NCBI GenBank assembly: GCA_018296165.2
Contig: JACKQL020000095.1
Coordinates: 115,177-179,176 of the forward strand
Origin: Termitomyces sp. T153
Taxonomy: Eukaryota; Basidiomycota; Agaricomycetes; Agaricales; Lyophyllaceae
DNA length: 64,000 bases
Direction of reading: 5' to 3'
This document shows, one piece after another, positions 22,944-34,960 of this stretch (the first letter of the stretch is position 1; the number at the start of each line of letters is the position of its first letter). A model generated the notes under the pieces. That model saw nothing but the letters and a program-made list of their open reading frames with translations. It was not told the DNA's origin and ran no database searches. The translations under genes were made by a program, and so were the position numbers.

Positions 22944-24107
22944 GTGGGTGCTGACAATCTCGATCAGGTAATGGCAACATTAAGTGCAATCAACAACTCC
23001 ACCCCAGGGGCTGACCTGGACACTCCACAAACACTGGAGGAGGCTCAGAAATCGGCTGACTGGCAACAATGGAAAGCTTCTTACCAGGATGAGATAGATT
23101 CACTGAGGAAGATGGAAGTCTGGGAGTTAGTTCCATGTGAGGATGTGCTGGCAGGACAGAAGGTGTTCAAAGGACAACCAGTTTTTACTGTCAAGCATGA
23201 TGAACATGGTAGAATTACTAGACTGAAGACAAGACATGTTCTTCAAGGGTATACAATGGTACAGGGAAGAGATTATGACAAAACAACCTCACCTACAGCA
23301 CGTGCAGAATCCTGGCAAATTCTCTTACACATGGCAGCAATGTTGAACTGGGACGCTACTCAGGTGGATGTAAAGACAGCTTTCTTGAATGGAATCTTAC
23401 CTGAGGAGGAGCGCATATACATGCAGCAACCAAAATGTTTTGAGGAAGGAAAGGAAATGTGGGTGTGCAAGTTATGGAGACCTATCTACGGAATGAAACA
23501 AGCAGGCCAAATTTGGAATAGAACATTGGACGACGTCATGAAGAGTCTTGGATTCCTCTGCTTGAAATGTGAAGCATGTCTGTATTATCAAAAGACCAAC
23601 TGGGGTGTGGTGATCACAGGGATCCATGTTGATGACTTTTTATCTATCACAAGTACAAAGGTGGCTAATGATTATTTCAAGGAGCAGTTAAAGGAAAGAT
23701 GGGTCATATCAGATCTAGGTACTCCTCAACATATTATTGGAATGGCAGTGGAATTGGACTGTACTCGAAAACAAGTATTTCTATCCCAAACCACATTGAT
23801 CAACTGGATGATCTCTCAATACAATCAACAAGACGCAACGCCCCTGTCAATCCTGATGGAACCAGGCTTAAAGTTGCGTCGAGTGGACAAAACAAAGCTT
23901 ACACTTGAGGAACTGGAGAAGATCACATGTATTCCCTATTGTAACTTGGTTGGTGGGTTATTATGGCTAGCAATATCAACAAGGCCAGACATACAGTATG
24001 CGGTTCAACAACTGTCTCAATTCCTGGATTGCTACACCAGTACTCACTGGCATGCTGCCATAAGGGTTCTCCGGTACCTCAAAGGAACTCGATCCTTATG
24101 TCTATGA
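22944..24107 (+). CDS. copia reverse transcriptase domain (open frame, 387 codons)
   Basis: A single uninterrupted frame covering the whole RT: TLEEAQKSADWQQWKASYQD, LKTRHVLQGYTMVQGRDYD, then DVKTAFLNGILPEE, KLWRPIYGMKQAGQIWN, the catalytic IHVDDFL (copia YVDD), WVISDLGTPQHIIGM, and LVGGLLWLAISTRPDIQYAV. The frame stops at 24105-24107, where relatives run on into RNase H. Coding quality is far better than in the Ty3 element. Confidence 0.9.
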   Translation: MGADNLDQVMATLSAINNSTPGADLDTPQTLEEAQKSADWQQWKASYQDEIDSLRKMEVWELVPCEDVLAGQKVFKGQPVFTVKHDEHGRITRLKTRHVLQGYTMVQGRDYDKTTSPTARAESWQILLHMAAMLNWDATQVDVKTAFLNGILPEEERIYMQQPKCFEEGKEMWVCKLWRPIYGMKQAGQIWNRTLDDVMKSLGFLCLKCEACLYYQKTNWGVVITGIHVDDFLSITSTKVANDYFKEQLKERWVISDLGTPQHIIGMAVELDCTRKQVFLSQTTLINWMISQYNQQDATPLSILMEPGLKLRRVDKTKLTLEELEKITCIPYCNLVGGLLWLAISTRPDIQYAVQQLSQFLDCYTSTHWHAAIRVLRYLKGTRSLCL

Positions 24108-24131
24108 CTGGGGGGGGATACCCCAATTAAT

Positions 24132-24566
24132 TTGGTCAGGTTTACAGATTCATATTGGGCAAATTGCCCAGATATGAGAAGGAGCGTCAGGGGATACGCA
24201 TGGTTGTTGGGATCTGGGCTGATATCATGGTGTATGAGGAAACAAAGAACGGTTGCAGCATCATCATGTGAGGCAGAGTACATGGCAGCATTCGAGGCAG
24301 TGCAGGAAGGCATATGGCTCAGGATGGTCATGTCTGCACTAGGACAAGGAAATGACAAGGTGACAACAATTCTATGCGATAATAATTCAGTGATAAATCT
24401 CTCAGAGGACCCACTCCTCCATTCTCGGGTGAAACACGTCGACATAAAGTACCATTTTTTACAAGAACAGGTCACTTTGAACAAAATCGCTTTAAGATAC
24501 ATTAACACAAAGGACAACGTGGCTGATGTTTTTACAAAGGCACTACCGAGCCCTCAGTTCATTTGA
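24132..24566 (+). CDS. copia RNase H domain
   Basis: Reads FTDSYWANCPDMRRSVRGYA, SSCEAEYMAAFEAVQEGIWL, LCDNNSVINLSEDPLLHSR and VKHVDIKYHFLQEQV, the classic copia RNase H end. The D, E and D catalytic residues are visible. It is separated from the RT frame by a stop and a run of G's at 24110-24117, which looks like a small frame slip. Confidence 0.88.
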   Translation: MVRFTDSYWANCPDMRRSVRGYAWLLGSGLISWCMRKQRTVAASSCEAEYMAAFEAVQEGIWLRMVMSALGQGNDKVTTILCDNNSVINLSEDPLLHSRVKHVDIKYHFLQEQVTLNKIALRYINTKDNVADVFTKALPSPQFI

Positions 24567-24630
24567 CTATGAAATATCCTAGGCTTACAGGATTCTGTGT
24601 GAGGAGGAGCACACTTACGGTGAGGAGGAG

Positions 24631-24952
24631 TGTTGTGATATCACATATATCACACTGTAAGTGCGCCAGGGCCACCGGCCACTCACACTTGCTTTGTTCA
24701 ATTGTCCATTGTCATGGCTAGAACATATATATACAGTATGGTACTGACAGCACCCTCAGTCGATTATATCACGGACTGAGGGTGAGCTAGATCTATTTCT
24801 TATATTTAACTATGATAACTAATTATGTACCATAGACATAGACTAATTGTCTGTGATTATTATAGGTACAAATACAGTCGATTATATCATGGACTGAGGA
24901 CATAGACTAATTGTCTGTGATTATTATAGGTTGTATGGTATAGATTCTAACA
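24631..24952 (+). repeat. 3' LTR of the copia element
   Basis: 322 bp. Of about six differences from the 5' LTR, four are CG in the 5' copy and TG or CA here (near 24,656, 24,831, 24,889 and 24,935). Confidence 0.95.
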
Positions 24953-25997
24953 GATGTAGCCTCGAATAAAGTGTTATGTTCTTCAGGTCAGGAATCGTCA
25001 GTTCTGCTTGTGCATCTAATAATATATTTATCACATTTGCCACAGATTGATCATGGGTTTTGGCCGCGATCGCAACGTACTGAAGCTCTGTGCGGGATAC
25101 CATTGGTGAGGAGGCTCTCGAGTCCGTAACTTTGTTGATGTACCAGGTAAGGTATTTGAGGTTAGGAAAGAAATAGAGAACTTTGTTGAGTTCCAAGCCA
25201 TCATAAGGTATGAAGAGAGCTTTGATAGTGTTCAGGAATCTTCCGAACAAACTGCTGGTTGGAGGAGGTTTCGGATAATATTTAGTTTTCACTCTGAATG
25301 TGCCCTTTCGGCAGTTAACCACAATGTGATGAGTGTCAGGAGAATCATCATCAGATGCAGAAGATTCAGAATGACGTCCAGAGATAGGTTTGAAATCGCC
25401 GTACGTGACGTAGGTGTGCTTTGCATCAATTTTGAAGAGAGACCCAGGATTTTCAACGCGAACAGTGCTGAATGATTTGAGTGCAGGTAGGCTAAACTGG
25501 AACAGCCATTCGTCGAAAGTACCGAGGTACAGGAGATGAAGTTTTGGGAGAATATAAGGTGGACCGCCTTGAAACGGGGGCCACTCCGCATTAGTCAGAG
25601 CTTCGTTAAATTCTGCTCGGATAGTTCAATCAAACCATCCACTAAATTCTCTCCTTGCCTTCTGCAATTGTCGAACAGAAACTGTGATTTCGGAACCAGA
25701 ATTCTCCTGTGACACACTGATCCTCCTAATCTCTGGTTCTTCCTCATCATAAACATCTGGTTTCCACTGACCACGTTTATGACTACTCGAAGTATCGAGG
25801 TGCTTGAATGATTGGGTGTGGGCAATATAGCACACCTCGAGGTTGGACATGTATTGAAGCATCATCTCAACGCGATCCATGCGTATGTGGAACCCGAAGA
25901 GGTCAAGGCGGCGAAGCGTGCCTGCACAATAAGTACTGATTGTTTTCCATAAAGCATTGTGTGTAAGGTGCGGGATGCCAATTCCATCAATTGCCAT
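24953..25997 (-). pseudogene. LRR/F-box-like protein gene, interrupted by the copia element
   Basis: Minus-strand frames read as one protein with leucine-rich character: LRRLDLFGFHIRMDRVEMML, LPKLHLLYLGTFDEWLFQFS, VLYFFPNLKYLTWYINKV and LTIPDLKNITLYSRLH. This layout suits the LRR part of a fungal F-box protein; no F-box is visible. An in-frame TGA occurs after REFSGWFD (about 25,626), where CGA to TGA would explain it. The frame runs straight into the copia 3' LTR at 24,953. With the element and one GATGT copy removed, the frame continues at 19,527 downward for about 15 codons before a stop, so the insertion hit the 3' part of the coding region. Confidence 0.6.
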
Positions 25998-26000
25998 AGC

Positions 26001-26532
26001 AGTACATATCCGCTATGTCTTCTCTTGCTCCTCTGTCCTTGAACCTGCCTTCAAAACTCCAAACGATTTTGGTTCTGTCAAGTATATCTCGTCACGGTTT
26101 TGGCTTCAATTATCTCCTCGGAGTGATTTGCCGCGAAAGTCCTGAGAGAAGGGGGCCGAAAACTCAAGCTAACTACCAGAGACTTTTGATACAAGTAGTT
26201 CAAAAAATAAAATGGAATAGGGATTGGGAGTACGTGATATAATGTGGGCGTAGTGGTGAGTTGCACGAGATACTTGGGTTGGGCACGTTGCCAGATTTAT
26301 GTGAAGCATCGAGGTGCCATTCCGTGAGGAACGTCCAAGAGTTCGCAGTGCCTCAGATGAATAGAGGTATTTGCCAATCTACTGGTGTCAAACCCTTTTT
26401 TGCAGAATAACCGTCGTCGATAAGAATTGATTCCATCTCGGGATGTCTTGATGTGCAACTTGTTCCCATTTCGATCAAGATTTCAGTATATCATCAAATA
26501 ACCATAGAAATTATATTCATCAATTGAAAACT
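26001..26532. other. intergenic, no gene seen
   Basis: Lies between the 5' side of the LRR gene remnant and the 3' end of the metalloprotease gene. No supported feature. Confidence 0.4.
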
Positions 26533-29417
26533 CTAGCATCCCTCGGGTACGTCCGCCGAATCTTGATAATCCGCCGCGTTCACGCCCATACCCCGACTTG
26601 CAAATGCTACCCAGAGGAGACACTTGTTCGCGCCTGCGTAGCGATTCACGTCTGCTTGTAGCCATGCGTCGCGGACGTTGAGGACTGTGTGGGGGTTCGT
26701 CAGCGTTGGCATCGTCTCAGATTGGTTCCCTGACTCAGATCTCGAGAGCAGAGAGTCCAAAGGAGACAGGAAAGCCTTGGGACGGATCACTATACGAAAT
26801 AAACGCGGACGCAAACTCACACGTAGGATTACAAGGCAACAACGGTAGCGCATCGATGTACAGATGTAAGAACACGATGTTTCCCTCCGTCCCGCTCGGG
26901 TCCGTGTGCGCGTTTGCGGACCAGCCGTGTGCTATAACGAGCGGGGCGTAGACGTTGTGTAGCATGTTGGCCCAGATTTCACCGATGTCTGGAGGGTATC
27001 AGTGGAGATTGGATAGAGGGGAGAGGGGAGAGGGGAGAGGGAGGGAGAGGGAGAATGATGACGACGTACTGTGGACCTCACCACGTGTTTGTAGATCTGA
27101 GTAGCGGAGTGGGTTTGTTTTGCTAGTACGACATTAGTCAGACGATCTGGAAAGGAGGATGCAACGCAGCGCACTTATTAGTCGAGTACGGGAACCCCCG
27201 TATCCCGGCCGGGGAATTCATGACATACTCCCCCAGCACAAAGTCGGGGAGCGCGCTGGAGTTGTGTTCGACCCAGCTGTTCACCCACGTCAACGTACTA
27301 CTCCTGAGAACAAAGAGAACAGGGGTATGTGGCGTACTCTGCCATCGCGTCGGACCATCCTTCAAGTTCAAGCCCAGATCAGCGAAATCATTGAGATAGA
27401 TGTGGAAAACCCGGCTCACCTTCCCCAAGTCCACCAGACTCGAGGGTCTGAAGACACGCCGCAGTTCCGCCTCCAACCATTCGGTTCGTCATACCGTGCG
27501 TGTTTTCGTGCGTGACGATGTCGTTCTCGAGTGAGCCATCGCGCTCTGGCTGTACATGCCCCATAACACCGTCAATAACTAAGGTACAAGAAAGACTCGG
27601 AACGGTTCCTTACCGTAGTGTAATCCCAGAGGTACATATCTAATAACAAATGGAGTGAGTCTGCTGAGTGTGACAATAGCATTACAATGGAATACTCACG
27701 CATCTGTCCGAATTGGCCACTAAAAGTCGTGTAAATCAGAAGAAGGAAGGTAGATAAGTTTGTATAGTTGATCAACTAACTCGGGAGGCGTCAGGAAATC
27801 TGAGTTGTCCAATCCTGCATCGCTCTGAACCGCAATAGTCACATAATCATTCCCAAGACCACCTTTGCCAAAATTGTCGGCCTGGAAGTTGTACGCAGCC
27901 TGAAAAGTTTCCAGAAGTCAGTTTCCCGTTTGAACTCTACTGTACGAGTAATAGCCAATAAAATGGATACCGTACCTCTGTGAATCCATATCTATAAAAA
28001 TTGAATTTAAGATAACGAAGCACTGGAGTCGAGAGGCACTCCGTACCTGTACCACGTGTCATGAAGCGTATTGACGATGTAAAATGTGTTAGTCCGAGCT
28101 GCGTCAACATTCGGGAACATGGTGGGAGAGATGTCAGGGTTTTGAGGGTAGATAAAGTTCAGTACTGGAGATGAAGGGGCAGATAGCATAGTTACACCGC
28201 CCTGATAAGACATGGCATTGTTCCCTCTGATAGTTCATGAGAAATGGTACTAGTGAATTTTTTCACGACACTAAATATACCTTGTGGCACTATAAACAAA
28301 CAGATTGTTGATCAGGTTCCGCAAGTGGGGATGATGGAAAACTACTCACTTGTACGTAGTGTTACCAACTGTGTGCCAACCGTCGGGAGATGCAAGAATG
28401 TCTTGAGGATCATCAAGGGTCTTGAACCCCTCAGTGGGAATCTCCTCCTGAATAGGCAGAGCCCGGTACTACAGGAGTCTCTCAACAATTTGCGCACCAC
28501 AAATAGCAACCGAAAAACTCACCGAGGCAGGGGCTTTATAATCCGTTACATGTATCAACTCTCCGGAATGAGCATCGATGAACGCCTCGTAGAATGTTAC
28601 TGCTGTTTCGTTTTGAATCTGAATCGCGTGGGTGAGAGTGGCCGAGCCGTCACTTTTGACGATGTATTGGATGGATGTAGCGTGGTTGTTGTAGGTTCCG
28701 AGGAGGGATTCCTCGGCTTTGGAGATAGCAGCTGAGAGGGGGACAGATGGTGTTGAAGAGGCGATCGAGGCTGCGAGAAATGAGAGTAAGTTAATCAAAT
28801 AGTCGTTGGGAAGTCTATATACACTACTTGGCTTTACAAACGACGAGCCGAACGCCACAACCTTAAGGATTTCTCTGAAATCAGCTTTGTTGCAATCATG
28901 ATCCGAATCCTTACCTTGTCGTCATGATTGAAAGCAACATTGGCGAGAGCATTGGCAAAAGGAATTCCGTTCTAATTGATATTATTAGTGAAGCGTTCAT
29001 TGGTGTCGATGCCGGTACCAACATGAATCTGTGTAACGTAGGCATGTTTTGCTACTTCTCCGGAGAAACCAGTCCTAAAGGAGACAGTTGATGCGTTTAC
29101 TCCAAGACGCTGCTGGACGAAGGCGACGGAAGAGTCCTCCAGTGTTACATTTTGATTATCGCGCCTCTGAAGAGGGTGGTCGATGCCCTGTTCATAAGTC
29201 TGGCGCGAAGTTCAGCAATCAGATCCTAGCAAAACAGTACAAAGGATAGTACCTCAAATGTGGATGGAGGGTGGAAGCTCTCGACTTGGATGCCACGGCC
29301 AACACTTCTGACGGAATGCGTGGCCAGCTTAGAGGTTCTTCCCAATGGAGAACCTACTGTCATAGTTATTACGACAGAAATTAGAGAGGCGAGGAGACAC
29401 AATGAGGAGGAAGGCAT
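26533..29417 (-). CDS. fungalysin, secreted M36 zinc metalloprotease
   Basis: Secreted as a proenzyme that degrades extracellular protein. Exon one encodes a signal peptide ([20 protein letters not shown]). The FTP propeptide follows ([20 protein letters not shown], then [19 protein letters not shown]) and a PepSY-like segment ([20 protein letters not shown]). The catalytic domain holds [20 protein letters not shown] (across an intron), the zinc site HENTHG near 27,510, [13 protein letters not shown] split by two introns with the third zinc ligand, and [19 protein letters not shown]. It ends [12 protein letters not shown]...DVPEGC, the normal family end. About 15 short introns restore one frame; one apparent TAG (near 28,975) is removed by an intron ending TCAATTAG. 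HENTHG is unusual, since HEYTHG or HEFTHG is typical, but both His and the Glu are kept. Confidence 0.88.
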
Positions 29418-30829
29418 CGCAAATTCTGACTACAGTTTCCTACCAAATGACTGAGTTTTAGAGTGTCCTATATACTATGGCAAAGCCAATAGTATCACCG
29501 AGCAAACTCTCTTATGGTGCTCAAGGTCAATGGACCACGTTGTACATCTTGCGTGGCATATAAGTAGACACGATATGATTGGGAGATAGAAGGAAGAATA
29601 ACCATAGACCACGTAGGGGCATATAGAAATAACGATTATCATGGTCATGAGACGCGACGAGCGTGCCGTGTACCGAACAGCTAAAAATATGAACTGTAAT
29701 TTTGGGAGCGAATGAGCTTCAAAATTGACATTAATAGACTAATCCGTACTTTACGGAGAAAGATTACCTTGTCAGAACTTCCAAGGAAGCTGTTTTTCGG
29801 TGCTATCGGCTTGACGAGGGACAAGCGGTGAGAGTTTCAGACTCATTTCTGTATACTTGCCGGTCAGTATTCGGATAATACAAATCTTGATTGCACGGAA
29901 TCGAAACGTTCAATGTCTCGCCTTCAAAGATTTCAGGTAGATGAGCAGCATGGATTGATTATCGTCCAGGAGTGTGCCATATGGTACACAGTATCATAAA
30001 CCGGTAATTGCATCGATAAGCCTATGTTTAGTATGGCTTATGTTTAGGATAGTACCTATGTTTGGATTGGAACCATGAGTAATCTTGATATCGTCGAGGG
30101 AGTTTTATTAGCTAGCAGGTGAAGAAACGGGCAATATAGAGCATAATCAAAAACATAACATAAGGTTTCATTATCCACAGGATCGGCATGTACTCTTCAC
30201 CCTGAGTTCCAGCATGTGGCTTAGGGTACCTCCGGCATTGTCTGGGAAGACTGAGCCGTTGTCGCTCGTACTGTCCATAAGGGTCAAAAGGTTGATGATA
30301 CCTAGGGAACGTCACTAACGTCAAAGCCAAGAGGGACTAGACACTCACGTTTCGTCAGTATCCTTGTAGTATTAGTACGAACTTATAACGACATGTTCGT
30401 ATAAAAATCAGGCGAAAACAGGCTCCAACCTTAGAGCCAGATGTCTTCTCGACCAAGAACGTGCAAACATCGCGTTAATAAGTCAAAATATGGATTAATT
30501 TTGACAGATTTCAACGTCTGAGGCAACTAGAGTAGGGTTTCGCACCGTAACCGTATATGACGGGGTATACGGCCGTTTTATACGGTTGACTGTACCGTAC
30601 CGTTCACTGTAGAGTCAATAATCACTGGTGCATCAAAGATCGGCCGATGTATACGTGGCAAGACCTCTTCGCAAATGAGCTTCACAGAATTTAGTACTTC
30701 AGAAGATTCAAAAATAACGCGATAACGTGATCTGTGTACAATCGCGTGACGAGTGTGATCGTATCCATCGAAGTCAGCAACACGCCGCGTATTATTCATA
30801 ACATACAATCTCTGCTACCAGCAAAAGCG
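29418..30829. other. divergent intergenic region
   Basis: About 1.4 kb between the start of the metalloprotease gene (-) and the acidic membrane protein gene (+), so it holds both promoters. Only short unsupported frames. A CCGTACCGT/TATACGG-rich patch lies near 30,545-30,605. Confidence 0.4.
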
Positions 30830-33735
30830 ATGAACGCTTTGTCGTACAGTAAAGATTCATTCAGCGTTGGGATTTTCCCATTCGCGTTTTCCATCATCAC
30901 ATTTACCCTTCAGCTCGCCCAAGGTTTCCTTTCGGCGAGCTCTTCCCCCCGGCTGACTGTGGCACACAAGGCGAGCCCGTCACCACTTCCCCTTGTCCCT
31001 ACACCCACGAATCCGCGCACCCCCACTTCTACCCTCTCCTCTGATTACCCGCATGTTTCTACCACGGCGAGGCCTCTTCTGGCCAGCCTGATCCTTGTTA
31101 TGCTGGGTATCCTCGTTTCCGCCGGCAAGTCTAGGTATCAATCAATGCGTCCCGCCTTTGCTAAAATATTCTCATTAGGCACAACTTACATCAGAAGGAA
31201 AAGCGGCACAATCTTTACACCACTCACCCCGCCTAAGAGAAAAGAACAAGACCTACCACAACCGCCGACCCCGCCAGATGACTCTCCGGCTGACGATGAA
31301 GGTGAAAGCGACGAAAACGGGGACGCTGATGACAATGGAGATAATCCCTCTGATGATGATGACAGACCGGATGATGATGATGACAGACCGGATGATGAAG
31401 ATGACGCAAGCGAGGACAGCAGCGACGATGACCCAGATGACCCAGACGATCCATCCGATGGTTCAAACATCGAAGACCCTCCGTCGCCTTCATCCGACCC
31501 AAATCCATGGGATATCCTGCTCCTAGCCATCTTGTATCTCGTTGGTATCATCACGCTCACCAGAAAATTCTCCGCAGCTCCTATAAAACGCATCACCACC
31601 TCCCTCTCTCGCTGCCTCAACAACTTTTCGACGAAAATCACAATCAACGTCAAAAAGATTGTGGATTGCGCGGTAGTCTGGCTCGACCAAGGACTGCTCC
31701 AGCTCTACGACGAGATGATGTGGATAAACAACGAGCACCCACCGCGGCCAGCGTTTGACATTGGCATGGGAAACTTTGGTTACAACGGCACGTCGATAAT
31801 TGTCCAGGCGATGGATGAGTTACCCGAACTCAAGCACGCGCTCCAGGCAAAGATCGAAAACGTCACGCGAGCTTCCACAACTTGGGCCTCTCAGGTCTGT
31901 CCTTTCTTCCGTGGAAACGACAATGTGCAAAGGAGTTATTTCAACGACACCATCACTTCCAACCTGACCTGGGCGAGTGCACGGTCTCCATCTAGCCCCT
32001 TGAAAGGCGACGCGGTTACTCCAAAGCCGGCTGCTGTTTCAGGTATCCTAGGCGCTGCCATGGTGTACGGCGCCATCGGGGCCTTGATTCAGATATTTTT
32101 CCACGTATATGCCAGACGGGCACGTATCCAACAAGACTTTGGCGAAGAAGGGACCACTCTTTTTAATGAGAACATGGGCAGCACGATAGTAGGCACCTTA
32201 AGCGATGACGAGAACGAGGAACCTGAGGAGGAAGTCATAAACTCCAACGTCCTGCAGGGACCCGACTCTGTTCCAGCTAACGAGAGGTACGTCCAGAAAA
32301 ACAGCGAACGAGAGCGCAGCCACGAAAATGACGATCTTCGCCTACTCGAAGCCGAGGCACCACCTGATGCGTCCGAGTCAGCTATGACCTACACTACTGC
32401 TCTTTCAATCAGCACCACTTTTTCAAGCGTCGCGGAGCTGATAACACACGAGAACACGAATACCTCCATAATCAGCACAAACCACCCAACCGTATTACCT
32501 CTTCTGCTCCACGAAACCGGTCCAGAAGAGCGAACTCATGAAGACGAACGCTGCGGTGATTCAAATTCATTCACGACCACTGGCGCTGACACCCGTTCAA
32601 TGAACGAAGTTTTTGCTAGGGTGGTGATCCCACACACTCACGAAACTGTCAACGATGATTCCGACCTCCCGGTCACGTTACCTTCACCTGCTAGATACTC
32701 CGACAGCGTACCTGAAGATATCGAAGTGGCAGAGGAGGATGACGGAGAGCAAGGGCATTATATCCGAGAAGAAGATTGGTACGAAGAAGAGGAGATATAT
32801 GGAGACGAATATCCTGGTTTATATGAAGACGAGTCCGAGGCTAGTGCAAGCGCCAATTCCGAGGAGCACGGGAACTCAGAAGAACGAGGCCACTGTGTTC
32901 AGGAAGAAGACGCGTACGAAGAGGAGAATCTTTATGGCGATGAATATCCCGAATTCTACAACAACGAAGGCATTGAGGAGGAAGATTTGAATGGAAATCA
33001 TGACGCAAGGAGGAGCGAGGAAAAACCCTCGAACGATCAAAAGCCAGAGGAGTATCTCGGCGAGATAGATATGGACATCGAGGAATCGGAAGCTTCTGTT
33101 TACTATATGGGAGCGCCTGAAACTTCTCCCAAAAGCCTCCGGTCCACAAGCCACACCAATCGCACACAAACTATGATCATGCAAAGCGCAGCAGCAGTAG
33201 AGATGACAAGAAAGAGATTTGTGGAGTGGGATGTAAGACTCGCTACGCCTCCTAGAGCTAGAGCTCGGTCGAAAACGACACAGCGAACAAGAGGTGGCCC
33301 ATTGAACGAAGACAATCAGCAGGCAACGATATTGCAAATGATGGAGTTTGAGAGAGTAAGGCAGCGTTTTGTTGAAGAAGAGGAAGCTCGCCTGAAAGCA
33401 GCTGGTCCTTCGGCCCAAATTCCTGATGCTGAGGTATGTATCTGCGCTTCTTCATTTCCAGTAATTTCTTATTGTTGCTGTAGCCCATCGAAGAGTCAGA
33501 TGTCTCAATATACTTCAGAAGACGACCTTCTTCGAAGTTCCACTATATGGAGGAGAATTCGTTCGAGGGGCAGTCTACGGCACCAACCTTGCCGACAGAT
33601 ATCACGGACGAAAGACTGGTCCAGATGAGAGCGCTGGTTGAGAAGGCATATTCATCGGCTGATGTCGATCCCTGTCAATTTGACGCACTAACGCGTTGGC
33701 ATTTGGGTTTGAGGGACGGGGAAGGTTCTTGCTAG
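30830..33735 (+). CDS. novel acidic four-TM protein, paralogue A
   Basis: About 951 residues from exons 30830-33433 and 33484-33735 (intron GTATGT...TGTAG). Helices are predicted near residues 10-32, 80-98, 226-247 (ILLLAILYLVGIITLT) and 402-428 (GILGAAMVYGAIGALIQIFF). Between helices two and three lies a Pro/Asp-rich acidic loop with a DDDDRPDDDD-type repeat; the long C-terminal tail is Glu/Asp/Tyr rich and ends in a charged helix (MMEFERVRQRFVEEEEARLK). I recognise no domain. The gene at 56.7-59.5 kb has the same plan (GILVSAG here, GILVGAG there, just before an intron). Here that intron would be GC-AG (GCAAGT at 31125, ending TTAG at 31178), 54 nt and in frame, so splicing would remove 18 residues. 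ATG 30830 was chosen over the upstream ATG at 30734 because the paralogue starts just before helix one. Confidence 0.7.
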
Positions 33736-34470
33736 AATTTCAGATCGATATAACTATAGATATTATATTTTCACTATTCGTGAATTCGTTGATAAGTTGG
33801 AAGGTAGCTTCGAGAACACAACTGGAACGCACCGAGACCCAGGAAACCGTATACGTATACTCTATCTTGCAATCCAACCTATTTCATTCCATAGAACGAC
33901 GGAGTGCCACACTTCCTATATAATAAGACCTTCAAGATTGCTGAGTACACAGGGCTGAAAAGGAGAAGGCTTTGACGCGGATTAATGCGATGTGTTTGCA
34001 ATTTCACGATGGTGGTTGACAATGGCAGTCACATCATTACAATGTGACAATCATTTTTGTCCGTCACGCTCGCGCTTTCAACCTTGAACGCGCTTCCCCT
34101 CCTCAAACCTCGGTAGGCCCATTATGGATGGCCTACATTGAGCAGTTCACTTCTCTGTCAGACCTCTGCGGTATCATTACTTATACTGAGGCTTTGAGGC
34201 TCCGAACATGCGCATCCGCCGCATCTCTAACGGGTCACCGGCACAACCGAAAAAGGATCCAGCATTTCATTCCGCCAACATGGGTAGGAAATAACAAAGC
34301 TCTAACTGCAGGCTAAGTTGAAGGTATCCCTCTACACTATTGTAAACTGTGGGTTTGATTCTCGAACTGAATTTCGTGGTCTTCTTGAGTGAGGCCTCTC
34401 AAACGTCTGTAGTATGACCAGTTACAGTATCGTTATTTAATAAAGTGAACCTGTTGTGCTGATGACTCTA
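33736..34470. other. intergenic, no gene seen
   Basis: Short frames only (for example 34044-34316) with no family features. Confidence 0.35.
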
Positions 34471-34479
34471 TATTTTTAA

Positions 34480-34760
34480 CTTTTGCTCTTCCGGATGGTG
34501 AATCTTGTTGTGAATGTTAAGACTCCCTCAACGAAAAAACTTTGGTGAGCCACTCGTCCGGATAACCATTTCTGAATGGAACAGCTAACGCTCAAGCGCT
34601 CAGATTCTGGTCCAATCACTGGCAGATGATGCGATCGAAGAGCAAAACAGATATGAAATGAATGATGACTTCGTGTTTGTTTGCAGACTTTTGTACTATA
34701 CAATGTTCGACAACCATGCCATATGAAACAAGCAGCAGAGCCGAAATGGTATTCATGATT
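34480..34760 (+). repeat. diverged direct repeat, copy 1 (flanks the kinase gene)
   Basis: Shares blocks with 36,290-36,760 in the same orientation: TTGTGAATGTTAA (34,488 and 36,309), ACAGCTAAC, GAAGAGCAA, and the longer TTTGTTTGCAGACTTTTGTA followed by CTATACAATGTTCGACA. Blocks are in the same order and spacing differs by small indels. Confidence 0.65.
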
Positions 34761-34960
34761 TAGTATCCACATCTCAAGTCATCGCTTATTCCTACAACCA
34801 CCTTGATTAGACCAACAAAGTTGAACTGATATCAGAAGGGAGGTCAGGAGACATGATATTTTTCCTCGCGTTAAACGATATCGAGCCGACTATGTGACGG
34901 TAAACATCGAACACTGAACTGGCGAAGAACAATGTAAGACCAGCACGAAGGGATTAGAGA

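Larger units (their letters stand above)
19533..24952 (+). mobile_element. Ty1/copia LTR retrotransposon
   Basis: Two 322-bp LTRs (TGTTGTG...TCTAACA) flank about 4.8 kb; the 5-bp target duplication GATGT is at 19528-19532 and 24953-24957. The internal order is gag, protease, integrase, reverse transcriptase, RNase H, which defines the copia superfamily. The LTRs differ at about 6 of 322 sites, so it is younger than the Ty3 element. Several in-frame stops (20379, 20826, 21280, 22352, 22760, 24107) show that this copy cannot make a full polyprotein, though its RT domain is one long open frame. Confidence 0.95.

Noticed and set aside
24044..24517. Minus-strand 157-codon frame in the copia element
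   Set aside because: It overlaps the clear plus-strand RNase H domain and shows no domain of its own.
28244..28735. Plus-strand 163-codon frame in the metalloprotease gene
   Set aside because: Antisense to well-supported fungalysin exons.
28960..29010. Premature TAG in the fungalysin propeptide
   Set aside because: A branch-point-like ACTAAT and the acceptor TCAATTAG sit there, and removing the intron gives the expected family sequence, so I treat it as an intron end.
32876..33418. Minus-strand 180-codon frame inside paralogue A
   Set aside because: Antisense shadow of the acidic Glu/Asp-rich tail; no family features and no intron logic.
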